DNA of 64,000 nucleotides from Cellvibrio sp. 79 (lineage in GTDB: Bacteria; Pseudomonadota; Gammaproteobacteria; Pseudomonadales; Cellvibrionaceae). The stretch lies in NCBI GenBank assembly GCA_003056245.1, contig MVDH01000003.1, positions 659,957 through 723,956 of the forward strand, read 5' to 3'. The position numbers and the translations under genes are program-made. Every line of letters begins with the position of its first letter. Positions within the stretch are counted from its first letter, which is position 1. Positions 26,828 through 36,343 of the stretch are shown here, in pieces. The notes below the pieces were generated by a model, which did not search any database, was not told the DNA's origin, and saw only the letters and a program-made list of their open reading frames with translations.

Positions 26828-27508
26828 GTGCAACCCGTTCCCAGCGCCTGGTTAATCTTCCTGTTGCCGCTGTTAGTCGTGCATGGGGCATGGCTGTGGA
26901 GCAGCATGGTGGGTGCTATTGATTGGTGCCTGCCTTATTGGAGCGGCTGTACTTCTATCAGCAAGGCGGCGCGCTCCAGCGACGCACTATTTTTATTTCG
27001 CGCTGTAATGACATTTAATGCTGCACTGCTCGTCAATTACTGGTTGCACGCTGGCCAATTCCTAACGCTTTACTCTGCGTCCAAAACAGCGATCCGTTGG
27101 ATAAAAATTATCGGCATCATCGGTGCCATTTTTTTAGTGCTCTACGCCAATTTTTTAGGCAGTGATGGCGATTTTTACCAGCTGCTCCGCCGCTACGGCG
27201 TAACGATTTATTTTTCATTTACCGTGTTAGCGCAAATGTTATTCCTGCGGCAACTACTCTTGCGGTTTCCCGCAACAATAATCTGGATTAAATACAAAAC
27301 CCGGCTTTCTGTCTGGTTACTTTTCCTGGGATTAACCAGCGTATTTTGCAATGCCTTATTAACGGGCGATGATAAAGATCGGTGGGAAAATATTATCGAG
27401 TGGCATTTTGCATTGGGGATGAATTGTTATTTTTTGTTGTCCGCACTCTTGTGGCAACACACAGGTTACTCATTGCAAGCCAAATCAACATGTGTCGCCC
27501 CAAAATAA
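26828..27508 (+). CDS. Integral membrane protein of unknown function
   Basis: 226 residues from the GTG at 26828, chosen because GGAGGT lies seven bases upstream; another GTG at 26810 has no such signal. About six hydrophobic segments are visible (WLIFLLPLLVVHGAWLW, IIGIIGAIFLVLYANFL, GLTSVFCNALLTG). The arrangement faintly recalls Frag1/DRAM-type proteins, but no motif proves it. It ends in a hairpin terminator. Confidence 0.7.
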   Translation: MQPVPSAWLIFLLPLLVVHGAWLWSSMVGAIDWCLPYWSGCTSISKAARSSDALFLFRAVMTFNAALLVNYWLHAGQFLTLYSASKTAIRWIKIIGIIGAIFLVLYANFLGSDGDFYQLLRRYGVTIYFSFTVLAQMLFLRQLLLRFPATIIWIKYKTRLSVWLLFLGLTSVFCNALLTGDDKDRWENIIEWHFALGMNCYFLLSALLWQHTGYSLQAKSTCVAPK

Positions 27509-27509
27509 A

Positions 27510-27531
27510 ACGGGCCGCAACTGCGACCCGT
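27510..27531. terminator. Convergent-gene hairpin terminator
   Basis: ACGGGCCGCA (27510-27519) pairs with TGCGACCCGT (27522-27531) with one mismatch, flanked by AATAAA and TATTATT, between the convergent membrane protein and CBS genes. Confidence 0.7.
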
Positions 27532-27555
27532 ATTATTTCCAGACTTACGTGCTAA

Positions 27556-28122
27556 TTAAAAAACACGCACCGCTGTAAAAATATCGATAAACGTCAATTC
27601 TTTTTCAATTTCCACCGGCGCATGCAAACGACGGGAAATATCGCGCGATGACACTATTCCACGGATATGATGCGCATCGGTATCAACTACCAATAAATAC
27701 TCCTGATGGTTTTTCTTCAGGGTAGAAACCACATCCGCTACATTCGCGCGTTTAAATTGGTCGTAATCAATCGCATTGATACTGCTGCGGTTGTGCATTA
27801 AATCACGCACCAATAATTCATCGCGTTTAAGCCGCATTGCCATTTGTTTTAACACAAGGCTGTGATCAGAAAGATCTTCACGGCTAATCACACCGACAAA
27901 TTCTTTTTGATCATCGACCACCAATTTAATAGAAACATCTTCAGCCAACATCAACTCCAACGCTTCAGACGCTTCCATATGGCAATCCACCATATGGGGT
28001 TTATGACTGCGGAAATCGGTGAGGATCGCCAGGGCCGATGTGCTGCCATGGATATCCTCAAATTCTTCAGGTTGTACCAAATGGTCATTTTCAGCTAACG
28101 CAAACACGTTCAAATTTTTCAT
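27556..28122 (-). CDS. CBS-domain protein
   Basis: 188 residues with two CBS repeats: one around LAEDVSIKLVVDDQKEFVGVISREDL, the second around VSTLKKNHQEYLLVVDTDAHHIRGIVSSRDI. No other domain is fused. CBS pairs bind adenosyl nucleotides and act as energy sensors; the partner here is unknown. It lies between a convergent membrane protein and a cytochrome b561 gene, each separated by more than 45 bases. Confidence 0.88.
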   Translation of the reverse strand: MKNLNVFALAENDHLVQPEEFEDIHGSTSALAILTDFRSHKPHMVDCHMEASEALELMLAEDVSIKLVVDDQKEFVGVISREDLSDHSLVLKQMAMRLKRDELLVRDLMHNRSSINAIDYDQFKRANVADVVSTLKKNHQEYLLVVDTDAHHIRGIVSSRDISRRLHAPVEIEKELTFIDIFTAVRVF

Positions 28123-28334
28123 GATGAGCCCACTCCAATCAACGTAATAAGGAAGAGATTACAGCGCTCCACAGTTGTTGCCATCTCTTCGTTAACTCTG
28201 TGATTAAAAACATAGGCCTCTGGTTCAACAATTAATATCTGAAAACATCTGCTTTTACGCCGTATTTACTCGCTGTTTACGAGCGCTTTACTCAAACGCG
28301 TTTTGAAACTGAATGTCACCTGAATTTAGATTAT

Positions 28335-28877
28335 TTAACGTCCAAGCATGCGTAGCAGCGTCCGGTCTTTATCGAGCAGGTGGTGTTTCAATGCACCAAC
28401 GATATGCAGGATAATCGCCCCCACCAGCACATAACCTAGCCACTCATGGGTAAAGGCACCAAGTTGCGATAATCCCGCATGGAAGGGTTCGGTTTGGCCT
28501 TCCGCATTGTGATTGCCCGGAATTAACACCCAGCCAAATACCTTAACGCCGTAGCCGCCCAGGCCGGAATACATCATCCCGGAAATTGGCATCAGTACCG
28601 TAGCAACGATCAACACCCAGTGGGTCGCGTGTGCAAGGCGATGTTCCAGCGCGGGATAGTCACGCACTGGCGTCGGCCAGCCATTTTTGATTCGCCACCA
28701 CACCCGCAGCAGCACAAACAGGAAGATCACCACCCCAAAAGATTTATGCCAGTCATACAGCGGGTAAACCTCATACCACGACATATAAAAACCGATTCCG
28801 GTCAGGGTGATCATCGTCAGCGCAATAATCCAATGCAAACCGATGGTCAGCGGAGCGAATTTTTGTTGGTTATCCAT
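28335..28877 (-). CDS. Cytochrome b561 family protein
   Basis: 180 residues from the ATG at 28877, preceded by AAAGGAAACC; the longer frame lacks such a signal. Four membrane helices and the haem-ligand His residues are visible (LHWIIALTMI, YDWHKSFGVVIF, HATHWVLI, THEWLGYVLVGAIILHIVGALKHH). These di-haem proteins pass electrons from quinol in the inner membrane and some oxidise superoxide. It is divergent from glyQ. Confidence 0.92.
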   Translation of the reverse strand: MDNQQKFAPLTIGLHWIIALTMITLTGIGFYMSWYEVYPLYDWHKSFGVVIFLFVLLRVWWRIKNGWPTPVRDYPALEHRLAHATHWVLIVATVLMPISGMMYSGLGGYGVKVFGWVLIPGNHNAEGQTEPFHAGLSQLGAFTHEWLGYVLVGAIILHIVGALKHHLLDKDRTLLRMLGR

Positions 28878-29093
28878 AGGGTTTCCTTTGGGTGATTTTC
28901 TTATAGGTTGATTGTTAAAGACACGATTGTGTTTGCCATTTGGCGGCTGTTGGTCATGATGGCCGCTAAATTGTTCCAATGGCACCTGAATTTTTACAGA
29001 ACTTGACCAAGCGCTGCCATTGATCGGACAAGATAGCTATAATCGCCGCATTTTTTGCACTCCATCGACCACCATTCATAGATCAGGTCTGCC

Positions 29094-30053
29094 ATGTCTG
29101 AAAAACGTTATGACGTAAGCACCTTCCAGGGTTTGATCCTCGCCCTGCAAGATTACTGGGCGCGCCAAGGCTGCGTGATTCTGCAACCGCTCGACCTCGA
29201 AGTCGGCGCCGGTACTTTCCACCCTGCCACTTTCCTGCGCGCCATCGGCCCGGAAACCTGGAATACCGCCTACGTGCAGCCCTGTCGCCGCCCGAAAGAT
29301 GGCCGCTACGGTGAGAACCCCAACCGCTTGCAGCATTACTATCAATTCCAGGTGGCGATGAAGCCCTCGCCCGCCAATATCCAGGATCTGTATTTAGGTT
29401 CATTGCGCGAGATGGGCATTGATACCAACGTGCACGATATCCGCTTCGTCGAAGACAACTGGGAATCACCGACCCTCGGTGCCTGGGGTTTAGGTTGGGA
29501 AGTCTGGTTGAATGGAATGGAAGTCACGCAGTTCACTTACTTCCAACAAGTGGGAGGCCTTGAGTGTTTCCCGGTGACCGGCGAAATCACCTACGGTATT
29601 GAGCGTATCGCCATGTACCTGCAAGGTGTGGATTCGATTTTCGATCTGGTGTGGACCATCAACCCGAACGGTGACAAAGTCACTTACGGCGATGTGTTCC
29701 ATCAAAACGAAGTGGAACAATCTACTTACAACTTTGAAGAAGCTGACACTGCATTTTTGTTCAACAATTTCGATTTCTACGAAAAAGAAAGCCAGCGCTT
29801 GATGGAAAAAAACCTGCCGCTGCCTGCGTATGAAATGGTGATGAAAGCCTCCCACGCGTTCAACTTGCTCGACGCGCGCCACGCGATTTCGGTTACCGAA
29901 CGCCAGCGTTTTATTTTGCGCGTGCGCACTTTATCGCGCGCGGTTGCGCAAGCCTACTACGATAGCCGCAAAGCCCTCGGCTTCCCACTTGCACCTGAAG
30001 CATTACGTAACGAGTTGCTCGCCGCTGCGACTTCTGCTGAGGAGAGTAAATAA
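29094..30053 (+). CDS. glyQ: Glycyl-tRNA synthetase alpha subunit
   Basis: 319 residues, full length for GlyQ. It opens with [20 protein letters not shown] and shows [17 protein letters not shown] and [20 protein letters not shown], the class II catalytic core that binds ATP and glycine. It pairs with the beta subunit in an alpha2beta2 enzyme. The stop overlaps the glyS ATG (TAATG), so synthesis is coupled. A TATAAT hexamer at 29038-29043 could be the -10 element; no matching -35 is clear. Confidence 0.98.
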   Translation: MSEKRYDVSTFQGLILALQDYWARQGCVILQPLDLEVGAGTFHPATFLRAIGPETWNTAYVQPCRRPKDGRYGENPNRLQHYYQFQVAMKPSPANIQDLYLGSLREMGIDTNVHDIRFVEDNWESPTLGAWGLGWEVWLNGMEVTQFTYFQQVGGLECFPVTGEITYGIERIAMYLQGVDSIFDLVWTINPNGDKVTYGDVFHQNEVEQSTYNFEEADTAFLFNNFDFYEKESQRLMEKNLPLPAYEMVMKASHAFNLLDARHAISVTERQRFILRVRTLSRAVAQAYYDSRKALGFPLAPEALRNELLAAATSAEESK

Positions 30054-32131
30054 TGTCTGCTGATTTTTTAGTTGAGCTGGGAACCGAAGAGTTACCACCA
30101 AAAGCATTGAAAAATTTGATGGCTTCGTTTGCCGAAACTATCGAGAACAATTTGAAAGCGGCAGAATTATCGTTCACCGCCATTAAACCTTTTGCTGCAC
30201 CACGTCGTTTAGCGGTATTGGTAGAAAACCTCGCTAGCGAAACTCCATCAAAAGAATTGGTTGTATGGGGCCCACCTGCTGCAATCGCATTTGATAAAGA
30301 AGGCCAACCAACCAAAGCGGCGCTCGCGTTCGCCGAAAAAAATGGTATCGCTGCTTCTGAGTTAAAAGCCGAGAGTGATGGCAAGGCAGAAAAGCTGGTC
30401 GCACGCATCAGCACCGAAGGTAAAAAAACCGTCGAGCTGCTTGAAGCGGTTGTCGCGGATGCGCTGACAAAATTGCCTATCGCCAAACGCATGAAATGGG
30501 GCGCGAAGCGCGAAGAATTTGTTCGCCCGGTACATTGGTTAGTTATGTTGTTTGGCAGCGACGTTGTTAACGCCTCTGTGCTTGGTTTGACTGCTGGTCG
30601 CACCAGCCGTGGCCATCGCTTCCATTACAACAACACTATCGAATTAGCTAAAGCGTCTGATTACGCCAGCGTGTTGAAAAACATTGGTTATGTAGTTGCC
30701 GATTTCGCCGAGCGCAGTGCGATCATCAAAGAACAAGTTGAAGCTGAAGCGAAAAAAGTCGGCGGCGTTGCGGTGATTGATCCTGCACTGCTGGATGAAG
30801 TTACCGCACTGGTTGAATGGCCGGTTGCCTTAACCGGTAAATTCGAAGAGCGTTTCCTTGCAGTTCCATCAGAAGCATTGATTGCTTCCATGAAAGAACA
30901 CCAGAAATATTTCCATGTGGTGGATGCCAACGGCAAATTGAAAAATAATTTCATCACCGTAGCAAACATCCAAAGTAAAGATGCAGCGCAAATTATCAAT
31001 GGTAACGAGCGCGTTATTCGTCCACGTTTATCCGATGCAGCTTTTTTCTTTGAAACTGATAAGAAAACTACCTTGGCTTCATTGCGCGAGCGTTTGAAAA
31101 CTATCGTGTTCCAGGCGCAGCTCGGTACCATTTTTGAGAAAACCGAACGCGTTGCCAAACTTGCGCAATTAATTGCGAGCAAATTAACTGCTGACGAAGC
31201 ATCAGCAGTTCGCGCTGGTGAGCTGTGCAAATCCGATCTGGTCACCAACATGGTAGGCGAGTTCGACGATATGCAAGGTATCGCCGGTTATTACTACGCA
31301 TTGAACGATGGCGAAAATGCTGAAGTTGCTGCCGCGATGAACGAGCAATATATGCCGCGTTTTGCCGGTGACCAATTACCGGCAACGACTACCGGAACTA
31401 TCATCGCCTTGGCAGATCGCCTGGATACTATCAGCGGTATTTTTGGTATTGGCCAGCAACCAACCGGTTCAAAAGATCCGTTCGCATTGCGTCGCGCAAG
31501 CATCGCGGTATTGCGTTTGTTGGTGGAGAAAAATCTCACAATCGATTTGCGCGAGCTGTTAACTTTCGCCAAAGCGCAGCACAAAAATTTAACTGTTGGC
31601 GATGAACTTGTAGAGCAAGTGCTCGGCTATATGCTCGACCGTTTCCGCGCGATGTTTGAAGATGCCAATATCCCGGCTGAAGTTTTCCAATCCGTTACTG
31701 CAAAACAATTGTCGCAACCATTGGATATTAACCAGCGTGTACTCGCGGTAAATGAATTCAGCAAATTGCCACAGGCGCAAGCGTTAGCAGCGGCCAACAA
31801 GCGTGTATCCAATATTCTTGCAAAACAAAATGCTGCCGTAAGCACCGAAGTAAACGCTGCGCTCTTGCAAGAAGATGCCGAGAAAAATCTCGCGCAAGCA
31901 ATCAATGCAAAAGCCGCTGTTGTTACACCTTTGTTTGCTGCACGCGAATACACCAAAGCACTTGCTGCACTGGCCGATTTGCAACCCACCGTCGATGCAT
32001 TTTTTGATAGCGTGATGGTGATGTGCGATGACCAGGCACTGCAACAAAATCGTTTGGCATTGTTGCAACAACTGCGCGGATTGTTTTTGGAAGTGGCGGA
32101 TATTTCTTATCTGGTGCCAGCGAAAAACTAA
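30053..32131 (+). CDS. glyS: Glycyl-tRNA synthetase beta subunit
   Basis: 692 residues, normal length. It begins DFLVELGTEELPPKALKNL, diagnostic of GlyS, and contains KRMKWGAKREEFVRPVHWL and QPTGSKDPFALRRASIAVLR, with the tRNA-binding C-terminal domain complete. It supplies tRNA recognition to the alpha2beta2 enzyme. The following gene is 167 bases on and separated by a palindromic repeat pair. Confidence 0.98.
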   Translation: MSADFLVELGTEELPPKALKNLMASFAETIENNLKAAELSFTAIKPFAAPRRLAVLVENLASETPSKELVVWGPPAAIAFDKEGQPTKAALAFAEKNGIAASELKAESDGKAEKLVARISTEGKKTVELLEAVVADALTKLPIAKRMKWGAKREEFVRPVHWLVMLFGSDVVNASVLGLTAGRTSRGHRFHYNNTIELAKASDYASVLKNIGYVVADFAERSAIIKEQVEAEAKKVGGVAVIDPALLDEVTALVEWPVALTGKFEERFLAVPSEALIASMKEHQKYFHVVDANGKLKNNFITVANIQSKDAAQIINGNERVIRPRLSDAAFFFETDKKTTLASLRERLKTIVFQAQLGTIFEKTERVAKLAQLIASKLTADEASAVRAGELCKSDLVTNMVGEFDDMQGIAGYYYALNDGENAEVAAAMNEQYMPRFAGDQLPATTTGTIIALADRLDTISGIFGIGQQPTGSKDPFALRRASIAVLRLLVEKNLTIDLRELLTFAKAQHKNLTVGDELVEQVLGYMLDRFRAMFEDANIPAEVFQSVTAKQLSQPLDINQRVLAVNEFSKLPQAQALAAANKRVSNILAKQNAAVSTEVNAALLQEDAEKNLAQAINAKAAVVTPLFAAREYTKALAALADLQPTVDAFFDSVMVMCDDQALQQNRLALLQQLRGLFLEVADISYLVPAKN

Positions 32132-32143
32132 AGCTAACCCCAC

Positions 32144-32251
32144 CCCAACCCTCCCCTTAAATAAGGGGAGGGAGCTTGATTTCACTTCGCCATTAAAAAC
32201 GGAGTGCAATCGGCTCCTCCCCCTTGGAAAGGGGGAGGCTGGGAGGGGGTA
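32144..32251. repeat. Paired REP/BIME-like palindromic element between glyS and gmhB
   Basis: Left unit: CCCTCCCCTTA and TAAGGGGAGGG around two bases, with a CCCCACCCCAA tail. Right unit: CCTCCCCCTTGGAAAGGGGG, AGG, then a CTGGGAGGGGG tail. The right unit nearly equals the reverse complement of unit A at 13623-13659. The two units face opposite ways, as in a BIME, and may stabilise or end the glyS message. Confidence 0.8.
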
Positions 32252-32298
32252 AATCCCCTTGCCTCCTTTTCCAAGAGGAGAAATAAACCGGGAATACC

Positions 32299-32880
32299 AT
32301 GAAACTAATCATCCTCGACCGCGACGGCGTTATTAATCACGACCGCGAAGACTTTGTAAAATCTGCCGCTGAATGCGTGCCGATTGAAGGCAGTATCGAA
32401 GCAATCGCACGGCTGAACAAAGCGGGTTTTACGGTGGTGATTGCCACAAATCAATCAGGCCTCGCCAAAGAAAAATTTGATCTTGAAGATCTTGAAGCGA
32501 TGCATGAAAAAATCACCGGATTGGTAGAAGAACAAGGCGGTGAAATTGGTGCAATTTTTTACTGCCCACATCGCGATGAAGACAACTGCAAATGCCGCAA
32601 GCCCAAACCCGGTTTGCTGGATGCGATTGAAGCTGAATTCAATACCTCGGTAGAATCCTGTTATTTTGTCGGCGATAGCTTGCGTGATCTACAAGCGGGT
32701 TTACAAAAAGGTTGCAAACCGATTCTGGTAAAAACCGGTAACGGTAAAACTACATTTGCCAAACTTGCTGAACCTGATAATGAAATACTTATCACTCTCG
32801 ATCAAATTCACGTGGTTGATAATCTCGCAGCCGCCGCAGATTTTGTAATTGCCAACACCGAAACACCTAACGGAATCTAA
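32299..32880 (+). CDS. gmhB: D-glycero-beta-D-manno-heptose-1,7-bisphosphate 7-phosphatase
   Basis: 193 residues of the HAD family. The nucleophile loop is LDRDGVINHD, followed by ATNQSGLAKEKF, and the zinc-site segment CPHRDEDNCKCRKPKPGLL, typical of GmhB. FVGDSLRDLQAG gives the HAD acidic motif. The enzyme removes the 7-phosphate in ADP-heptose synthesis for the LPS core. It runs directly into the acyltransferase gene, an arrangement common in related bacteria. Confidence 0.95.
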   Translation: MKLIILDRDGVINHDREDFVKSAAECVPIEGSIEAIARLNKAGFTVVIATNQSGLAKEKFDLEDLEAMHEKITGLVEEQGGEIGAIFYCPHRDEDNCKCRKPKPGLLDAIEAEFNTSVESCYFVGDSLRDLQAGLQKGCKPILVKTGNGKTTFAKLAEPDNEILITLDQIHVVDNLAAAADFVIANTETPNGI

Positions 32881-32881
32881 C

Positions 32882-33655
32882 GTGCTAAAACTTCGCAGTT
32901 TAATTTTTGCTATCGGCTATAACGTTACCAGCGCCCTTGCTGGTGTGGTTGCAGTAATTATCTGGCCCATTTTTCCGTATAGCTGGCGCTGGCGTATTGT
33001 TACCTGCTGGAATCGCTTTGTGATGTTCTGGCTCAAAGTATGCTGCGGTGTTCGCTTCGAAATTACCGGCAGCAAACATGCTGATAAATTCCCATGCGTG
33101 GTCATGGCAAAGCACCAAAGCACTTGGGAAACCATGTTCCTGCAATATTATTTTGGCCCTGTCAGTACAATCCTGAAAAAGGAATTATTCCGTATCCCCT
33201 TTTTTGGCTGGGGCCTTGCCAGTTTGCGCCCTATTGCCATTAATCGCGGCACCCCGATACAAGCGCTCAAGGAAATTAAGACGAAAGGTATTGAACGTTT
33301 ACGACAAGGTAATAATTTCTTAATTTTCCCTGAGGGAACGCGCACACCCGTAGGTTTGGTTGGCAACTATGCACGCAGTGGTGCAGACATTGCTATCAGC
33401 GCTGGCGTTCCGATTATCGCCGTCGCCCATAATGCCGGTGAATGCTGGCCGCATAAACACTTTATAAAATATCCCGGCACTGTTCGCGTAGTCATTAGCG
33501 AACCATTTTCTACCGAAGGAAAAGATCGCAAACAATTAACGGAAGATATTAAAAACTGGATTGAAAGTGAAATCGCAAAAATGCCGCCCGCGCGAAAAGA
33601 TGGTGTGCGTGTTGTTGCTGTTGCAAACACCGATATTGAACAGCAAACGAATTAA
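32882..33655 (+). CDS. plsC: PlsC-type 1-acyl-sn-glycerol-3-phosphate acyltransferase
   Basis: 257 residues from the GTG at 32882, one base after the gmhB stop; the frame is open further into gmhB but only with a TTG start. It has an N-terminal membrane helix and the acyltransferase motifs KHQSTWETMF (H-x4-E form), RPIAINRG and IFPEGTRTPVG. It makes phosphatidic acid at the inner membrane. Many genomes carry several PlsC-like genes, so it may not be the main one. A clear terminator follows. Confidence 0.9.
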   Translation: MLKLRSLIFAIGYNVTSALAGVVAVIIWPIFPYSWRWRIVTCWNRFVMFWLKVCCGVRFEITGSKHADKFPCVVMAKHQSTWETMFLQYYFGPVSTILKKELFRIPFFGWGLASLRPIAINRGTPIQALKEIKTKGIERLRQGNNFLIFPEGTRTPVGLVGNYARSGADIAISAGVPIIAVAHNAGECWPHKHFIKYPGTVRVVISEPFSTEGKDRKQLTEDIKNWIESEIAKMPPARKDGVRVVAVANTDIEQQTN

Positions 33656-33670
33656 CGATTTACTGTTTAA

Positions 33671-33708
33671 AAAAATCCCGTCTCTCCGGTGGATAGACGG
33701 GATTTTTT
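33671..33708. terminator. Terminator after the gmhB-plsC operon
   Basis: AAAAATCCCGTCT (33671-33683) pairs with AGACGGGATTTTT (33695-33707). The T run serves the plus strand; the A run on the left lets it serve the convergent gene as well. Confidence 0.9.
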
Positions 33709-33751
33709 ATTTATCAATTGTAATTTTCAATAGCGCCCGGAAACGACGCTG

Positions 33752-34150
33752 TTATTTATACACACGATAATTGTCGCAAGTGCCGACTGCAGTTGCCTGC
33801 GCAGAATTGATACTGCATGTTTGACCGGTTTGAATTCGTGAATCCCAGTAGGGAACGGTGTAGGTGTAGTGAGTTACAACCGCTTTCACCGCTTGTGGCC
33901 CTGTAGCACCGCTGCAATTAAGGTAATAGATAGTTACATTAACCCCATTGGTAGTTGCACCAACAGGAACACCGGAAGTAGGCCCATAATTATTTGAGCT
34001 TCCAAAAACCCAACCACAACCTGGTTGCATGTAATTGCCATAGCTTCCTGTCAGCGCTATATCCGCTGCAAAAGCCTGTGAAGAAATTGCACAGGCAGAA
34101 ATAATACCCGTTGCAAGCTTTACTACATTCTTGATGGTTAGCATTTTCAT
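33752..34150 (-). CDS. Small secreted protein of unknown function
   Basis: 132 residues from the ATG at 34150, which has AAAGGAGC five bases upstream. A signal peptide ends SSQAFA; the mature part is ~105 residues with four Cys (QPGCGW, NCSG, QTCS, GTCDNY) and many Tyr, Gly, Ser and Thr, suggesting a small disulfide-bonded beta protein. No family recognised. The upstream 270 bases show no gene. Confidence 0.7.
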   Translation of the reverse strand: MKMLTIKNVVKLATGIISACAISSQAFAADIALTGSYGNYMQPGCGWVFGSSNNYGPTSGVPVGATTNGVNVTIYYLNCSGATGPQAVKAVVTHYTYTVPYWDSRIQTGQTCSINSAQATAVGTCDNYRVYK

Positions 34151-34419
34151 AATTAGCTCCTTTATAGTTTTTACCACTGATAGTAATGGCGTTTTTTATA
34201 CTAGAAGCAACTATTGTTTTTGCAACGACGAACCAAGCGACAGACGCCGTGAATTTTTATCCATGAATAATTTAATTTATTATTGTTGATAGGCAATATT
34301 TCTAGTAAGTTATTACTCCGTAGATTGGACCGCGCAGCAAGCCATACCGAACAATGCAAATAATATTTAGCTATTTTCTTAACCGTAATATGACTACGCG
34401 GCCCAACCCAACCTGCGAT

Positions 34420-35154
34420 TTAATTCCGTTTATAGTTTTTAATTAAAAACTGAGGAATAAATCCAAGCTGCCGGTAAAGTGGTTCGCCAGCTGCCGACGC
34501 TTGCAGGGTTAAAAATTTTCCGCCCATTGTGACACTTAATTTAATTACATATTGCATTAACATCCGCGCTAAACCTTGCCCGCGAAACTCTTCCGGTACA
34601 CCAACCAAATGCACACCAATAATATCGCCTGTTTGATAAACCAACGCTGTCGCTGCTGCTTTCCCGTCTTGTTTGAGCAATAACAATTTAACGTCCGGCA
34701 AATCGATAAGCGCCTGAATCGCTGCGACATCAATCCAATAACCAAACGCTGCACTGGCTGTTGCAGTCCAGGTTGCAACATCCGTTGCAGATTGCACGGT
34801 GATAATATCCAGCGCAGGTAATTCGGGCACGCGTATTGATTGCAAATCCAGATACATCGCGAGTTGCGTAAATAAAATTTGAAAACATTCGTCTTTTAAA
34901 AAAATTTCCAATTGCTGCGCAGGCATACCCGCACCTTCCCACACCGGAACAACAGCGGTTAACGGCAACTGATCCAAAACCGGTACGATAGTATTAATCG
35001 GTGTTATATCAGCGTTCCAATCAAACCAATAACGATTCGGCCAGGTACGCGATATCGTTAATCCTTCCACGGCAAATTCCGAATCATTTTCTACCCCCAT
35101 TTTTCGCCAGAGCGATGTGAGATTATCGATATTCAACTGATTTATGTCGCTCAT
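34420..35154 (-). CDS. GNAT-family N-acetyltransferase
   Basis: 244 residues from the ATG at 35154. The C-terminal third has the acetyl-CoA loop VGVPEEFRGQGLARMLMQYV and the ending YRQLGFIPQFLIKNYK typical of GNAT enzymes. The N-terminal ~120 residues are a less conserved partner domain. The substrate is unknown. It follows the DUF606 gene by 30 bases on the same strand and may share its transcript. Confidence 0.85.
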   Translation of the reverse strand: MSDINQLNIDNLTSLWRKMGVENDSEFAVEGLTISRTWPNRYWFDWNADITPINTIVPVLDQLPLTAVVPVWEGAGMPAQQLEIFLKDECFQILFTQLAMYLDLQSIRVPELPALDIITVQSATDVATWTATASAAFGYWIDVAAIQALIDLPDVKLLLLKQDGKAAATALVYQTGDIIGVHLVGVPEEFRGQGLARMLMQYVIKLSVTMGGKFLTLQASAAGEPLYRQLGFIPQFLIKNYKRN

Positions 35155-35184
35155 AATTATTACTCGTTGATTCAATATAAAAAA

Positions 35185-35625
35185 TTAAGGCCGATTGATT
35201 AAAACGATACCCGCGATCATCGCCAGCACACCCATGCATTTCGAAATACTAATTGGCTTAATCGGTAGATCAAACCAACCGAAATGGCTGACCAGCATTG
35301 CAATTAATAATTGTCCTGTCAGTGCAAAAGACATCATTGGGCCAACGCCCATACGCGGAATTAAAAAATAAAAAGAAGCCACACCAAATGCACTGATCGC
35401 GCCGGAAAACCATAAGTGCAGTGGCACAGATTGCACATTGGTTAACGAGGGCAGTTGCCGTGTTGTGATCACCACTACTATCAACACGCAACAACAGGCC
35501 ACAATAAAAGTTACGGCCGCAGAGAGGAGTGGGCTTTTTAATAACACACCCAGTTGCGCATTCATTCCCGCTTGAACTCCAATGGCCGCGCCCGCGAGTA
35601 ACGCGAGCCATGAAAAGTAATTCAC
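35185..35625 (-). CDS. DUF606 (YdcZ-type) DMT-superfamily membrane protein
   Basis: 146 residues and about five hydrophobic segments (WLALLAGAAIGVQAGMNA at the start; MGVLAMIAGIVLINRP at the end). This half-size drug/metabolite transporter type is common, with unknown substrates. Its ATG overlaps the nitroreductase stop by four bases, so the two are coupled. Confidence 0.88.
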   Translation of the reverse strand: MNYFSWLALLAGAAIGVQAGMNAQLGVLLKSPLLSAAVTFIVACCCVLIVVVITTRQLPSLTNVQSVPLHLWFSGAISAFGVASFYFLIPRMGVGPMMSFALTGQLLIAMLVSHFGWFDLPIKPISISKCMGVLAMIAGIVLINRP

Positions 35626-36248
35626 AGCAGGGTTACCATGTCATGCTCAGCAAAACGCACTTTCTTTTCCCGCGCACTCGCATCTTGTGGATGGCGAAAG
35701 CCGATCGGACATACCGCTGTGGTCGTGAGATTTTTTTCGCGCAAACCCAATACACGATCATAACCATCAAATTCAATACCGGTCATCGGGCAAGTATCAA
35801 TTTTCATCAATGCTGCGCAGGTCAGGAAATTTCCCAGCGCAATATAAGCTTGTTGGTGCGCCCACTCTTGTCGTTGCGATTTATCCATCACCGCCAGCGC
35901 CGTTTTGTAGTGTTCATCCATATTTCTCAACTGCGATGTTTCAACACCGCGCGTTTGTGAAAATTGTTTGATGTAGCGATTGACGGTCGCATCACCAATA
36001 TTGGTGTGCGCGGCAAATACAATCAGGTGCGAGCACTGTGCAACCTTGTCTTGACCAAGTGAAAATTCAAGCAATTGTTGTTTGAGCTGTGGCGATTGGA
36101 TAACCAATAAATGATAAGGCTGCAAACCATAGGACGAAGCGCTCAGACGTGCTGCATCCAGCAATTGCTGTAATTGTGCGGGCGCAATAACATCGGTAGA
36201 AAATTCGCGGACAGCATAACGCCAGTTCAGTGCATCAATAAAATTCAT
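35622..36248 (-). CDS. NAD(P)H nitroreductase family flavoprotein
   Basis: 208 residues. FMN-binding features are RYAVREFSTDVI near the start and LSASSYGLQPYHLLVI; MTGIEFDGYD and VCPIGFRHPQD near the end fit NfsB-like enzymes. It reduces nitro compounds or quinones with NAD(P)H; the natural substrate is unknown. A Crp/Fnr regulator gene lies directly upstream on the same strand and is a candidate controller. Confidence 0.92.
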   Translation of the reverse strand: MNFIDALNWRYAVREFSTDVIAPAQLQQLLDAARLSASSYGLQPYHLLVIQSPQLKQQLLEFSLGQDKVAQCSHLIVFAAHTNIGDATVNRYIKQFSQTRGVETSQLRNMDEHYKTALAVMDKSQRQEWAHQQAYIALGNFLTCAALMKIDTCPMTGIEFDGYDRVLGLREKNLTTTAVCPIGFRHPQDASAREKKVRFAEHDMVTLL

Positions 36249-36343
36249 CTTGTTTACCCTTCATGTTTGACCAATGACGCCAGCATAAAGAGTGGTTAAC
36301 GCGAATTCATTTACATAGGTTGATGGATTGGAAACGTGGTAAA

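Noticed and set aside
26828-27508. Naming the membrane protein as a Frag1/DRAM member
   Set aside because: Only the general helix pattern fits; no diagnostic motif could be pointed to.
32849-32881. Upstream TTG start of the plsC-type gene inside gmhB
   Set aside because: The GTG at 32882 gives the expected N-terminal membrane helix and normal gmhB spacing.
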